This document shows, piece after piece, positions 31,911 to 40,268 of a stretch of DNA of 64,000 nucleotides (within the stretch, counting starts at the first letter, position 1; each line of letters opens with the position of its first letter). Both the position numbers and the translations under genes were made by a program. The stretch spans positions 248,001 through 312,000 of the forward strand of contig NZ_CP134706.1 in assembly GCF_038246755.1 (NCBI RefSeq), given 5' to 3'. Under the pieces are notes generated by a model, which saw nothing but the letters and a program-made list of their open reading frames with translations, was not told the DNA's origin and searched no databases. The DNA is from Micromonospora sp. FIMYZ51 (lineage in GTDB: Bacteria > Actinomycetota > Actinomycetes > Mycobacteriales > Micromonosporaceae).

Positions 31911-32630
31911 TCAGCCGGCCACGACGTCGGAGATCACGACGGTGACGTTGTCCGGTGCGCCGGCCTGATGAGCCAGCTTCACCAACTGCTCGCCACACTG
32001 CTGACGGTCGCCGTGCAGGCTCAGCGTGGCGGCGATGGCGTCATCCGGCACGTAGTCGGAAAGCCCGTCGCTGCACAGCAGCAGCCGGTCCCCGACCGCC
32101 ACGGTGACCACTCCCATCGTCGGCGGCGCGTCGTTGCCCTGCACCGCTCGGGTCACCAACGAGCGCTGCGGATGGTGCCGGGCCTGTTCCGGGGTGAGCG
32201 CCCCCTGGTCGACAAGCGCCTGCACGAAGGTGTCGTCCCGGGTCAACTGGCGCAGCCGGCCCTCGCGGAGCAGGTAGCAGCGGGAGTCGCCAACCTGGGT
32301 GAGGATCAGCTTGTCCCCGGCGAGCAGCGCCGCGGTCAGCGTCGTACCCATGCCGTCGCGGGCCGGGTCGGCCGCTATCGCGGCGTGGATGCGCTGGTTG
32401 GCCGTGCTCACCACGGCACGCAGCGCGTCGGCGGCGGCGTCCGGGTCCGTCGGCGGGATCAACTCGTCGAGGATCCGGATGACGATCTCGCTGGCCACCT
32501 CTCCGGCGGGCAGCCCACCCATGCCGTCGGCCACCGCGACGAGACGGTCGCCGGCAAGCGCCGAGTCCTCGTTGTTGGTGCGAACCAGGCCGATGTCGTT
32601 GAGGATGGCCGAGCGGAGGATCAGCGTCAT
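31911..32630 (-). CDS. PP2C-family serine/threonine phosphatase
   Basis: A 239-aa stand-alone PP2C with all metal-binding motifs: RTNNEDS, VAVADGMGGLPAGEVAS, GMGTTLTAALL, QVGDSRCYLLR, LLLCSDGLSDY and PDNVTVVISD. It removes phosphate from Ser/Thr of proteins, typically opposing PknB-type kinases; no kinase gene is adjacent. It is cytoplasmic, with no transmembrane segment, unlike PstP. It stands alone, divergent from the LuxR gene. Confidence 0.93.
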   Translation of the reverse strand: MTLILRSAILNDIGLVRTNNEDSALAGDRLVAVADGMGGLPAGEVASEIVIRILDELIPPTDPDAAADALRAVVSTANQRIHAAIAADPARDGMGTTLTAALLAGDKLILTQVGDSRCYLLREGRLRQLTRDDTFVQALVDQGALTPEQARHHPQRSLVTRAVQGNDAPPTMGVVTVAVGDRLLLCSDGLSDYVPDDAIAATLSLHGDRQQCGEQLVKLAHQAGAPDNVTVVISDVVAG

Positions 32631-32692
32631 GGGACAAGCTTGCCAAGAAGACCCTCGCCGCGTCTCTACGCACTACTACGTAGGGTGGGGGA

Positions 32693-33805
32693 ATGTTGCC
32701 GGTGTCCATGGTCGGGCGCGCCGGTGAGCTGGCCGAGCTGGACCGGGCCTGGTCCACCGTGGTCGGTAATCGCCGCCGGTCGCCGGCTGTCGCCGTGGTC
32801 ACCGGAGGCGTCGGCGTGGGCAAGAGCCTGCTGGTCGCCGCCGCGCTGGACGGCTTCACCCCGCGCCCCGAGGTGATACTCAGCGGGGCCGCCCGACTAC
32901 ACAGCCCCGCGCCGTACGACTGGTTGGCCGCCGTGTTGAGCGGACGCGACACCGGCCGGCTCGATCTGCCGGCGGACGCATTGGCCTGGCTGGCCCAGCA
33001 CCCCACCGCGCCGCGCGAGCGCTACGCACCCGGCACGCTGCTCCGGCTGGCCGTGCGTACCGTCCGGATGCTTGTGGGTGCGGGCCCGGCGGTGCTTGTG
33101 GTGGAGGATCTGCACGCGCTCGACCCGGCCAGCCTCAACCTGGTCGGCGAGCTGGCCACCGCCGCCGGGCTCTCGGCCCTGCTGATGGTGGCGACCCGGC
33201 CGGCGGCGCACGCGGTCGCGCCGGAACTCACCGGCCGCACCCTGGCCCGCCTCTGCGGGGTACGCGGCGCCGTGCGCCAGCATCTCGGCCCGCTGCGCCA
33301 GGCCGAGGTCGCCGAGGTGCTGACCCAGGTGTACGCCGACCCAGCGCCCTGCGCCCGCCTGGTGCACCGGGTCTGGCAGCACACCGGCGGCAACCCGTAC
33401 GCGCTCACCGAACTGCTCGCCGCGCACGCCGGCCAGCCCCCGGAGGCGCTGCTCGCCCCGCCGCCGCTGCCCTCCTCTTCGTCGTCGCCCTTGCCGTCGT
33501 CCTCGTCCGCGCCCTTGTCTTCGTCCCCGTCCTTGCCGCCGGCCGTCCGCTCGTCTTCGCCCGATCCCTCGCTTTCGGCGGGCGGCGGGTGGGCCGAGTT
33601 GACCGGCCGGGAGGTCGAGGTGCTCGACTGCCTGGTCGCCGGGATGTCCAACAAGCAGGTGGCCCGGGCCCTCGGCATCTCGGTGCGTACCGTCACCGTG
33701 CACGTGTCCAACCTGCTACGCAAGACCGGCTCGGCCTCGCGTACCGAGGTGGCGCTCTGGGCGGTCCGGCAGCGCCGCGCGGCACCCACCCCCGCCGACC
33801 ACTGA
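32693..33805 (+). CDS. AAA-ATPase/LuxR-type transcriptional regulator, short form
   Basis: A 370-aa regulator. The N-terminal P-loop ATPase has Walker A GGVGVGKSLL and Walker B VLVVEDLHALDP. A C-terminal LuxR HTH reads LTGREVEVLDCLVAGMSNKQVARALGISVRTVTVHVSNLLRKTGS. Typical LAL/LuxR ATPase regulators are near 900 aa; this one lacks the TPR-rich middle and joins the domains through a Ser/Pro low-complexity linker of about 35 residues. The ATG at 32693 is used. It could be a minimal ATP-gated activator or a degenerate LAL protein; the target is unknown. Confidence 0.87.
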   Translation: MLPVSMVGRAGELAELDRAWSTVVGNRRRSPAVAVVTGGVGVGKSLLVAAALDGFTPRPEVILSGAARLHSPAPYDWLAAVLSGRDTGRLDLPADALAWLAQHPTAPRERYAPGTLLRLAVRTVRMLVGAGPAVLVVEDLHALDPASLNLVGELATAAGLSALLMVATRPAAHAVAPELTGRTLARLCGVRGAVRQHLGPLRQAEVAEVLTQVYADPAPCARLVHRVWQHTGGNPYALTELLAAHAGQPPEALLAPPPLPSSSSSPLPSSSSAPLSSSPSLPPAVRSSSPDPSLSAGGGWAELTGREVEVLDCLVAGMSNKQVARALGISVRTVTVHVSNLLRKTGSASRTEVALWAVRQRRAAPTPADH

Positions 33806-33833
33806 CCAGCGCCGGCCAGCCGGCGTCAGGTGG

Positions 33834-34097
33834 CTACGTCGAGCGGCGGACCGGCACCCAGTCCGTGAACCGTTTGTGCAGACTAGCCAGCGGCGTGCCC
33901 GAGCCCAGCTCGGCGAGTTGCTCGGCGGCCTCCTCGCGCAACGTCACCAGATAGACCAGCAGCCCCGGCATGTTGCCGTGGTACTGCGCCAGTAGCAGCA
34001 ACTTCGCGGGAGAGCACGGCCACGACGCGCCACACGCCGAACAGCGCCACGTCGGGCGGACCGCGACATGGTCCCGAACGTGCGGTCGGCGGGTCAC
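33834..34097 (-). CDS. Small conserved hypothetical protein with a Cys pair
   Basis: An 87-aa protein with CSACGASWPCSP near the N-terminus, possibly half of a zinc site, followed by a helical segment (LLLLAQYHGNMPGLLVYLVTLREEAAEQLAEL) and a basic tail. GTG at 34097 overlaps the upstream gene's stop. The FTDWVPVRRST end is common to small genes linked to actinobacterial integrative elements; I cannot assign a function. It converges on the LuxR gene. Confidence 0.65.
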   Translation of the reverse strand: MTRRPHVRDHVAVRPTWRCSACGASWPCSPAKLLLLAQYHGNMPGLLVYLVTLREEAAEQLAELGSGTPLASLHKRFTDWVPVRRST

Positions 34098-34453
34098 CGC
34101 GCAGCCCGCGCGGCGTTGCGGGGGACCTTCGTGCGGCGGCTGGCCCGGTCTACGACGGGTTGCAGCCCGGCCGGCATCACGAACAGCTCGCGGCGGGCGA
34201 TGGCGTCGCCCCGCGCGTCGAGCACGTAACAGTCGACCCACGTCCATCCGTGGTACGTGCGCCGCTCCGTACGCTCGCGGATCACGCGGACAGTGATCGA
34301 TTGGCGGAACTGGACCGACGCCCTCCGGGTCAGCAGATACACGCCAGACTCGACCCGAGGCGTGCCGTCGGCACGCGGGCCGCAGGTCTGTCCCGGCGTT
34401 CGGGGGTGCCATCGGGTACGGGGTGCTGCGTTCACGGGTCTCTGCTCAGGCAT
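34094..34453 (-). CDS. Hypothetical protein
   Basis: A 119-aa protein, basic and mostly beta by pattern (SVQFRQSITVRVIRERTERRTYHGWTWVDCYVLD, ARRELFVMPAGLQPVV). I do not recognise a family. ATG at 34453 is chosen because GGAGG lies about 9 bases upstream; longer starts have no ribosome-binding site. It is co-transcribed with the Cys-pair gene through a 4-bp overlap. Its divergent partner is the AlpA-like gene. Confidence 0.6.
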   Translation of the reverse strand: MPEQRPVNAAPRTRWHPRTPGQTCGPRADGTPRVESGVYLLTRRASVQFRQSITVRVIRERTERRTYHGWTWVDCYVLDARGDAIARRELFVMPAGLQPVVDRASRRTKVPRNAARAAR

Positions 34454-34544
34454 GGGCCGACCTCCGTCTACGCGGGACTTGGCGGCGTCCTCGGGGACTC
34501 GAGCCTTCCCGATCGCCCTCCTTAGCCTCGCCTTGTTCCGGTCG

Positions 34545-34590
34545 CGCGTCAAGTACTCATGACGGGTTGTCTCGCGTCAGGCTTGACGCG
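34545..34590. promoter_or_regulatory. Clustered CGCGTCA/TGACG(CG) repeats
   Basis: CGCGTCA occurs at 34545-34551 and 34573-34579, TGACG at 34560-34564, and TGACGCG at 34584-34590; the last two form a perfect 7-bp inverted repeat with a 4-nt loop. They sit 30-75 bp before the first AlpA-like gene and are good candidates for binding by these small HTH proteins. Confidence 0.5.
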
Positions 34591-34621
34591 CGACTGGTAC
34601 CCGCGTGCCTAACGTCAGAAC

Positions 34622-34831
34622 GTGGCAAAGCTCCGACTGATGGGTACGCATGAGATTCGGGTGCGGCTCGGTGGCATCAGCCGGCAGCGTGTCTACGAGT
34701 TGACCATGCGTCGCTCGTTCCCCGAGCCGGCCGCCGAACTCGAACAGGGCCGCGTGTGGCTGGCCGAAGACGTCGAGCGGTGGATTGCCGAGCATCGGAG
34801 CGACCTCACGGACAGCGAAGGCGGCGACTAG
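34622..34831 (+). CDS. AlpA/excisionase-type helix-turn-helix protein
   Basis: A 69-aa MerR-like/excisionase HTH protein: MGTHEIRVRLGGISRQRVYELTMRRSFPEP, VWLAEDVERWIAEHR. Proteins of this size bind DNA as AlpA activators or recombination directionality factors. GTG at 34622 is used; an ATG six codons in (34640) is possible. No integrase remains nearby. It is a paralogue of the next gene, with the same F-P-E-P turn and C-terminal W-I helix. Confidence 0.8.
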   Translation: MAKLRLMGTHEIRVRLGGISRQRVYELTMRRSFPEPAAELEQGRVWLAEDVERWIAEHRSDLTDSEGGD

Positions 34832-34902
34832 CCGAAGCCCGCTGATGCATAAGCACTGCCCGCCCAATCGCCGGCCGGGCCTGGTGTGGCTACCCTGCGC
34901 GC

Positions 34903-35103
34903 ATGCCAACGCACCTGTACGGGCGCGGTGAGATCGCCCGACGCCTAGGCGTCAGCAGGCAGCGTGCGGGCGAGATCATCGACCGTGCGGACTTCCCGGA
35001 GCCATACGACGTGCTGGGCATGGGTGCCGTCTGGCGGATCGCGGACGTCGAGGAATGGATCAGGCGGAACCGTCCGCACCTCGCCGAGGAGCCGGAGGCG
35101 TAA
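34903..35103 (+). CDS. AlpA/excisionase-type helix-turn-helix protein
   Basis: A 66-aa paralogue of the preceding gene: GRGEIARRLGVSRQRAGEIIDRADFPEPYDVLGMGAVWRIADVEEWIRR. It probably binds DNA as a dimer. A TACCCT hexamer ends 8 bases before the ATG, so the message may be leaderless. The dispersed repeat begins 31 bp after its stop. Confidence 0.8.
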   Translation: MPTHLYGRGEIARRLGVSRQRAGEIIDRADFPEPYDVLGMGAVWRIADVEEWIRRNRPHLAEEPEA

Positions 35104-35133
35104 CCGGCACGGCCGGCTCTTCCTGCCTCGCGC

Positions 35134-35191
35134 TGTTAACAAGGGGCCCTTCCTATACACCAGGCGTTAATAGGGGGCCCTTCCTTTCATC
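35134..35191. repeat. Dispersed 58-bp GGGCCC element, copy 1
   Basis: Two halves of the form GTTAA(C/T)A(A/G)GGGG(G)CCCTTCCT, separated by ATACACCAGGC, match the reverse complement of 49284-49341 at nearly every position. Each half contains the palindrome GGGGCCC. The element touches the stop codon of the XRE gene. Read antisense it would end that transcript in a GC hairpin, so it may act as a terminator. Confidence 0.85.
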
Positions 35192-35732
35192 CCTGCCTTG
35201 GGTAGCGGAGGAGGAGGCTGGCGGCTACCTCTTCGTCGCCGACGGCGGCGTACACGTGGGGCACGTCGGAGGTCCAGCGGAGGTGTCCACCGGCGGCGGC
35301 GGTCAGCGGTGCGTCGGCCGGTCCGGCCCGCAGCACCCCGGCGAAGACCGTCACGTGCTCGGTGACGCCGGCCTGGTGGGCGGGGGAGAGCTGGCCGGGG
35401 CCGGGTGCGACCCGCATCCGGTACAGCTCGTAGGTGGCGTCCGCGTCGTCGAAGACCTCAAGCAGGGTGGCGCTGACCGCCGCGCCGCGGACGGTCGGTT
35501 CGGCCGTCGGCCCGGAGAGCACGGCGGTCAGCGGTACGCCGAGCTGCGCGGTGACCGCGTACAGGGTCTCCAGGGTGGGGTTGCGGCTGCCGTTCTCCAA
35601 CCCGGAGAGGGTCGCCTTGCCCACCTGGGCCTGTCGGGCCAACGCGGAGAGCGAGATGCCTCGCGCCTCGCGCAGGGCACGGACCCGTCGACCGACCGCC
35701 GTGGGGTCGGGGTCTGCTGGTGGTTGGGACAC
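35187..35732 (-). CDS. XRE family regulator with C-terminal cupin
   Basis: A 181-aa protein. The N-terminal HTH covers 12-65 (VGRRVRALREARGISLSALARQAQVGKATLSGLENGSRNPTLETLYAVT) and a cupin sensor follows (YELYRMRVAPGPGQLSPAHQAGVTEHVTVFAGVL). It is divergently transcribed from the BenE-like permease, and the palindrome GTTCCGTAAACGGAAC lies between, so it is the likely repressor of that transporter, sensing its substrate through the cupin. Its TGA lies inside the dispersed repeat. Confidence 0.9.
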   Translation of the reverse strand: MSQPPADPDPTAVGRRVRALREARGISLSALARQAQVGKATLSGLENGSRNPTLETLYAVTAQLGVPLTAVLSGPTAEPTVRGAAVSATLLEVFDDADATYELYRMRVAPGPGQLSPAHQAGVTEHVTVFAGVLRAGPADAPLTAAAGGHLRWTSDVPHVYAAVGDEEVAASLLLRYPRQG

Positions 35733-35756
35733 CCCGCTATGGTGCTACATGCTGCT

Positions 35757-35772
35757 GTTCCGTAAACGGAAC
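35757..35772. promoter_or_regulatory. Operator palindrome between XRE and BenE genes
   Basis: GTTCCGTAAACGGAAC is a perfect 6+4+6 palindrome, 14 bp before the transporter ATG and 24 bp before the XRE start. It is AT-richer than its surroundings at the centre and is the only strong symmetric site in this 54-bp divergent gap. Confidence 0.75.
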
Positions 35773-35786
35773 GATCGGGGTGGGAG

Positions 35787-36995
35787 ATGGCGGGACGGGT
35801 ACAACCGGTGCTGGCCGGGGTGGTGACCGCGCTTGTCGGGTTCGCCAGCTCGTTCACCGTGGTGCTGGCCGGACTGCGGGCGGTCGGGGCCACCGAGCGT
35901 CAGGCCGCCTCCGGGCTGCTCGTGCTCTGCGTCGCCTCCGGGCTCTGTGCCGCCTGGCTGGGGCTGCGGCACCGGCTGCCGTTGAGCGTGGCCTGGTCCA
36001 CGCCGGGCGCGGCGCTGCTGGTCGCCACCGGGCCGGTTCCCGGTGGTTGGCCGGTCGCGGTCGGGGCGTTCCTCGTCTCGGGAGCGCTCATCGTGGCCGC
36101 CGGGCTCTTTCCGGCGCTGGGGCGGGCGGTCGCGGCGATCCCCAAACCGGTCGCCGGCGCGATGCTCGCCGGAGTGCTGCTGCCGCTCTGTACCGCGCCG
36201 GTCCGCGCGCTCGTCGAGGTGCCTGCGCTGGCCGCGCCGGTGGTGCTCTCCTGGCTGCTGCTGCACCGCTTCGCCCGGCGGTGGGCGGTGCCCGGTGCGC
36301 TGGTGGTGGCGGTGGTGGCGATCGCGCTGACCGCCCCGGCGGGCGGCACCGGCGGACTCCGCCCGGTGGTCGAGGTGACCGCGCCGCAGTGGAGTCTCTC
36401 GGCCCTGGTCGGCCTGGCGCTACCGCTGTTCCTGGTGACCATGGCCGCGCAGAACGTGCCCGGTACCGCCCTGCTGGTCGGCTACGGCTACCGGCCGCCG
36501 CTCGGCTCGGTGCTGCGGACCACCGGGCTGGCCACCCTGGCCACCGCTCCGGCCGGCGGACACGCGGTCAACCTGGCCGCGATCAGTGCCGCGCTGGCCG
36601 CCGGGCCGGACGCGCACCCCGATCCGGACCGCCGCTGGATCGCCTCGGTCACCGCCGGGGCGGGGCTGGCGCTGCTCGGGCTGGGCGCCGGTGCGGTGAC
36701 CACCCTGGTCGGCTGGGCGCCGCCGGTGCTGATCGAGGCGGTCGCCGGCCTCGCCCTGCTCGGCGCGCTGGCCACCGCGCTGACCTCGGCGCTGGCCGAA
36801 CCCGAGGCCCGGGAGGCCGCGGTGGTCACCCTGGTGGTCACCGCCTCCGGCGTCTCGCTTGTCGGCATCGGCGGTGCCTTCTGGGGCCTGATCGCCGGCT
36901 GCCTGATGCTCCTGCTCTTCCGCTCCCGCAGCAGGCGTCCAGCCGACACCCCGGCCACCGTGCCCACCCCGCGCGAAGAAGAGGCCCGAAGGTAG
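35787..36995 (+). CDS. BenE family benzoate/H+ symporter-like transporter
   Basis: A 402-aa permease with about 12 hydrophobic segments and family motifs (ASSFTVVLAGLRAVGAT, VAWSTPGAALLVATG, PLFLVTMAAQNVPGTALL). The BenE family imports benzoate or related aromatic acids with protons, but no benzoate catabolic gene is present here. ATG at 35787 follows GGGAG. It is controlled by the divergent XRE-cupin protein. The substrate might equally be another small weak acid. Confidence 0.9.
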   Translation: MAGRVQPVLAGVVTALVGFASSFTVVLAGLRAVGATERQAASGLLVLCVASGLCAAWLGLRHRLPLSVAWSTPGAALLVATGPVPGGWPVAVGAFLVSGALIVAAGLFPALGRAVAAIPKPVAGAMLAGVLLPLCTAPVRALVEVPALAAPVVLSWLLLHRFARRWAVPGALVVAVVAIALTAPAGGTGGLRPVVEVTAPQWSLSALVGLALPLFLVTMAAQNVPGTALLVGYGYRPPLGSVLRTTGLATLATAPAGGHAVNLAAISAALAAGPDAHPDPDRRWIASVTAGAGLALLGLGAGAVTTLVGWAPPVLIEAVAGLALLGALATALTSALAEPEAREAAVVTLVVTASGVSLVGIGGAFWGLIAGCLMLLLFRSRSRRPADTPATVPTPREEEARR

Positions 36996-37004
36996 CACCG
37001 GCAC

Positions 37005-37664
37005 TCACGTCACCAGGCCGGAGCGGTACGCGTACACCACCGCCTGCACGCGGTCGCGCAGGTCGAGCTTGGTGAGGATGCGCGACACGTACGTCTTGAC
37101 GGTCTCCTGACTGATCACCAGCCGGGCCGCGATCTCGGCGTTGGAGAGGCCGTCGGCGATCAGGCGCAGCACCTCCAACTCGCGCGGGGTCAGTCCCACC
37201 TCGTCGGGCGTGCCCTCGGCGGGCCGGATGCGGGCCGCGTACCTGCCGACGAGTTGCCGGGTCACCTCGGGCGCCAGCAGCGCGGCACCGCTGGCGACGG
37301 TGCGGATGCCGTGCAGCAGTTGCGCCGGTGGGGCGTCCTTGAGCAGGAACCCGCTCGCCCCGGCGCGCAGCGCCTCGTAGACGTACTCGTCGAGGTTGAA
37401 CGTCGTCACCACGAGCACCTTGACCGGCTGCTCCACCCCGACCCCGGCGAGCAGGCGGGTCGCCTTGATGCCGTCGAGCACCGGCATCCGTACGTCCATC
37501 ACCACCACGTCCGGGCGCAGCCGGCCGGCGAGGTCGACCGCCGCGCGCCCGTCCCCGCACTCGCCCACCACCTCCAGGTCGGGCTGCGCGCCGATGATCG
37601 TCGCGAAGCCGGTACGGATCAGCGGCTGGTCGTCGCAGACCAGCACCCGGATCGGCGCGGTCAC
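37005..37664 (-). CDS. NarL/LuxR-type response regulator
   Basis: A 219-aa protein. The receiver has acidic residues near the N-terminus (VLVCDDQPLIR), phospho-acceptor Asp in DVVVMDVRMPVLDG, and Lys in GFLLKDAP. The C-terminal LuxR HTH reads LTPRELEVLRLIADGLSNAEIAARLVISQETVKTYVSRILTKL. GTG at 37664 overlaps the kinase stop. Phosphorylated by the upstream kinase, it probably regulates this operon, including the CPBP gene. Confidence 0.93.
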   Translation of the reverse strand: MTAPIRVLVCDDQPLIRTGFATIIGAQPDLEVVGECGDGRAAVDLAGRLRPDVVVMDVRMPVLDGIKATRLLAGVGVEQPVKVLVVTTFNLDEYVYEALRAGASGFLLKDAPPAQLLHGIRTVASGAALLAPEVTRQLVGRYAARIRPAEGTPDEVGLTPRELEVLRLIADGLSNAEIAARLVISQETVKTYVSRILTKLDLRDRVQAVVYAYRSGLVT

Positions 37665-38815
37665 GACACGCTGCCGGTGGGGATGCGGGCCCGCACGACG
37701 AATCCGGCACCCTCCCGGCGTTCCGCGCTGAACTCGCCGCCGAGCACGGTGACGCGTTCGCGCAGCCCGGCCAGGCCGCGTCCGCTCCCGCCCGGGCTCG
37801 AAGCGGATGCGTCCGAGCCGTCGGTGCTGATCTCCACCGTGATCTCACTTTCCCCGTGCCGCACGTGCACGGCGGTGCGGCTGCCGTGGGCATACTTCAG
37901 GGCGTTCGTCAGCGCCTCCTGCACGACCCGGTAGGCGGCGACCTCAGCGCCGCCGGTCATCTCCGCCGGGCTGCCCTCCTGGCTGAACTCCACCGGCTGC
38001 CCGGCCTGCCGGGTCTGCTCGACCAGGGCGGGCAACTCGCCGACGGCGGGCGTACGCGGCTCGGCGCTGTGGTCGGGGTTGAGCAGGTCCAGCAGGATCC
38101 GCAGGTCGGCGATGGCCCGCCGGCCGGTGTCGGTGATGGCGGTGAGGGTGGTGTCGAGGCGGTCCGGGGCGGCGGTCAGGTAGCGCGCCGCCTCGGCCTG
38201 CACGACCATCGCCGTCACGTGGTGGGTCACGACGTCGTGCAGCTCACCGGCGATGCGGGAGCGTTCGGCGGCGCGGGCGGTCGCGGCGACCCGGTGGCGA
38301 CGCTCGGCCTCGGCGATCCGGCTCTGCCGCAGCCAGGCCCCGGCACCCCAGGCGAGGGCCAACGCCAGGTAGAACGTGAGGAAACCGCTCACGCCCTCGG
38401 TCGAGCCCTGCCGGTCGAGGGCGACGGCCAGCGCCACGTACGCGGCGGAGCCCACGACCATGGTGGTGCGCCGGCCACGTTCCAGGTAGGCGCCGGCGCT
38501 CAGCAGCGCGACGGCAAGCGCGGCGCCCGCGACCGTGTGGTAGGCGCGCAACTGGTCGATGGTGAAGCCGAGCGACACCAGGGCGAGGGAGATCGCCGGC
38601 CAGCGCCGGCGGATGGCGAGCGGGAGGCACTCCAGGGTGATCGCCACCACGGCCAGCGCGTCGAACGGACGGCCGGGCAGGTCGCCGAGCTGCGTACCGC
38701 GGTCCTGCAACGCCGGCACCGCGGAGGCGAGGGCGATCAGCAGCGCCAACGGGAGATCCCGGACCGTGACGGGCCAGCGCCGCCACAAGTCCGGGAACGT
38801 CCGCAGGTTGACCAT
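37661..38815 (-). CDS. HisKA_3-type sensor histidine kinase
   Basis: A 384-aa membrane kinase with about five N-terminal hydrophobic segments (residues 20-150). The phospho-acceptor His lies in RSRIAGELHDVVTHHVTAMVVQAEAA, and the HATPase has VQEALTNALKYA and GGSGRGLAGLRERV. No extracellular sensor loop is visible, so it may sense membrane state. ATG at 38815 overlaps the CPBP gene's stop by one base. Confidence 0.92.
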   Translation of the reverse strand: MVNLRTFPDLWRRWPVTVRDLPLALLIALASAVPALQDRGTQLGDLPGRPFDALAVVAITLECLPLAIRRRWPAISLALVSLGFTIDQLRAYHTVAGAALAVALLSAGAYLERGRRTTMVVGSAAYVALAVALDRQGSTEGVSGFLTFYLALALAWGAGAWLRQSRIAEAERRHRVAATARAAERSRIAGELHDVVTHHVTAMVVQAEAARYLTAAPDRLDTTLTAITDTGRRAIADLRILLDLLNPDHSAEPRTPAVGELPALVEQTRQAGQPVEFSQEGSPAEMTGGAEVAAYRVVQEALTNALKYAHGSRTAVHVRHGESEITVEISTDGSDASASSPGGSGRGLAGLRERVTVLGGEFSAERREGAGFVVRARIPTGSVS

Positions 38816-39648
38816 CAGGAGACGGTAACGCTCGCCGCCGGGGCGTCGACCACGCGGCGACGCGGCACGATGCGACCGCGACGGTGGGCCTGCCACAGGA
38901 ACACCACGGTCAGCACCAGGCCCGCCGCCACCGCGTACAGGCTGCCCTCCGGCCCGAAGTCACCGCCGCTGAGCAGCGTCGGGCCCGACGTCGTGGCGTC
39001 CAGCAGCCCCTTCGACTCGCCGTTGCCGGAGACCACGACGCCGAAGATGCCGGCGGCGGCGAAGTTCCAGCCGAAGTGCAGCCCGATCGGCACCCACAGG
39101 TTGCGGGTGGCGGCGTAGCAGGCGGCGAGCATGAAGCCCGCCTGGATCGCGATGGCGGTCGCGCCCCACAGGCTGGCGTCCGGGTTGAGCAGGTGCATCA
39201 GGCCGAACAGCGTGCCGGACAGCAGCAGCGCGAGCCAGGTCCCGAGGCGTTCCTCGACGAGGCGGAACAGCAGGCCCCGGTAGAGCAACTCCTCGGTCAC
39301 GGCTGCGGCGGCCATGAACCCGAACAGCCCCGCCATGCCGGACATCGAGCCCGAACCGTGTACGTGGTAGCCGCCCATGAAGGCGATGTTGACGATGACG
39401 GCGGCGAACATGGCGAATCCGATCACCGTCCCCCGGACGATCCGGGCACCGGCCCCGTCCCGGGCCAACTCGGTGACCGCACGCCCTTCGGTGCGGCGCA
39501 CCACCCACTCGTACGCGAGGACCGCGGCCACGGCGGTCGCCATCCCGATGGCCAGGGTGAGCCAGGGGTCGCCCTGCACCGCCACGACGGCCCGGTTGCC
39601 GACGAGGCTGACCACCGCGACGGCCAGGATCTGCTTCAACACACGCAT
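38815..39648 (-). CDS. CPBP family intramembrane metalloprotease
   Basis: A 277-aa membrane protein with about eight helices and the CPBP (Abi) motifs EELLYRGLLF, FGLMHLLNP and HFGWNFAA, which supply the Glu and His residues of the active site. Bacterial members are linked to bacteriocin self-immunity or processing of membrane peptides. It is first gene of the operon with the two-component system, which may respond to or control its activity. ATG at 39648 has AAGGA upstream. Confidence 0.88.
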   Translation of the reverse strand: MRVLKQILAVAVVSLVGNRAVVAVQGDPWLTLAIGMATAVAAVLAYEWVVRRTEGRAVTELARDGAGARIVRGTVIGFAMFAAVIVNIAFMGGYHVHGSGSMSGMAGLFGFMAAAAVTEELLYRGLLFRLVEERLGTWLALLLSGTLFGLMHLLNPDASLWGATAIAIQAGFMLAACYAATRNLWVPIGLHFGWNFAAAGIFGVVVSGNGESKGLLDATTSGPTLLSGGDFGPEGSLYAVAAGLVLTVVFLWQAHRRGRIVPRRRVVDAPAASVTVS

Positions 39649-39807
39649 GAGGATTCCTTCGAGAGGTGACCGGCAGGAGCGCCGTGATCACCTGGAACGC
39701 TATGGATTCGCGGGCCGGGAATCGTCACCGTGCGGTGGACACTTGCGGGTAGCTCGTACGGGGGACAAGCGTGCTTGCGATGAGCAGTTTGCGATGACCA
39801 GTGGGGG

Positions 39808-40182
39808 TCAGATCTCGGCGGGTAGATCGGTGGTCAGGGCGTCGAGGAGGACCTCGCCGTCGGTGACGGTGGCGATCTGGTCGGCCGGCACGTAGACGGC
39901 GCCGGTGGGGACCAACTCGGTGGAGACCTTGAGATAGCCGGTACGCAGCAGTCGGGCGGCCAGGTCCGCCGGCACGTCCGGCTCCTCGGTGGCCGCGGAC
40001 TCGATCAGCTCGTCCAGGCTGCTGCCGGGGTCGGCGGTCGGTGCCTGCACGGTCACCGCGTTGGGGTCGCCGCGCTGGACGAGGTCCACCGTGCCCACGT
40101 CGATGCCGGCGGAGTCCACCACCCGCATCCCGGTGGTGACCTTCGATACGACCGCTCGCTGATCGATGCCCTGCTGTTCCAT
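39808..40182 (-). CDS. Conserved hypothetical protein, PRC-barrel/DUF2171-like
   Basis: A 124-aa acidic soluble protein: VTTGMRVVDSAGIDVGTVDLVQRGDPNAVTV at the N-terminus looks like a PRC-barrel or DUF2171 strand pattern; the C-terminus repeats a similar motif (GYLKVSTELVPTGAVYVPADQIATVTDGEVLL). The function is not known. ATG at 40182 (MEQQGIDQ) is chosen over a longer Gly-rich start. The region 39649-39807 to its left shows no gene. Confidence 0.7.
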   Translation of the reverse strand: MEQQGIDQRAVVSKVTTGMRVVDSAGIDVGTVDLVQRGDPNAVTVQAPTADPGSSLDELIESAATEEPDVPADLAARLLRTGYLKVSTELVPTGAVYVPADQIATVTDGEVLLDALTTDLPAEI

Positions 40183-40268
40183 TCCCGCGCGGTTCCCCCT
40201 CCCACCTCCCCCCAAACCTCACCCACCCGCACCCGCCCTCACCCCGGAGGGGGCAGGGCGGGGATGGG

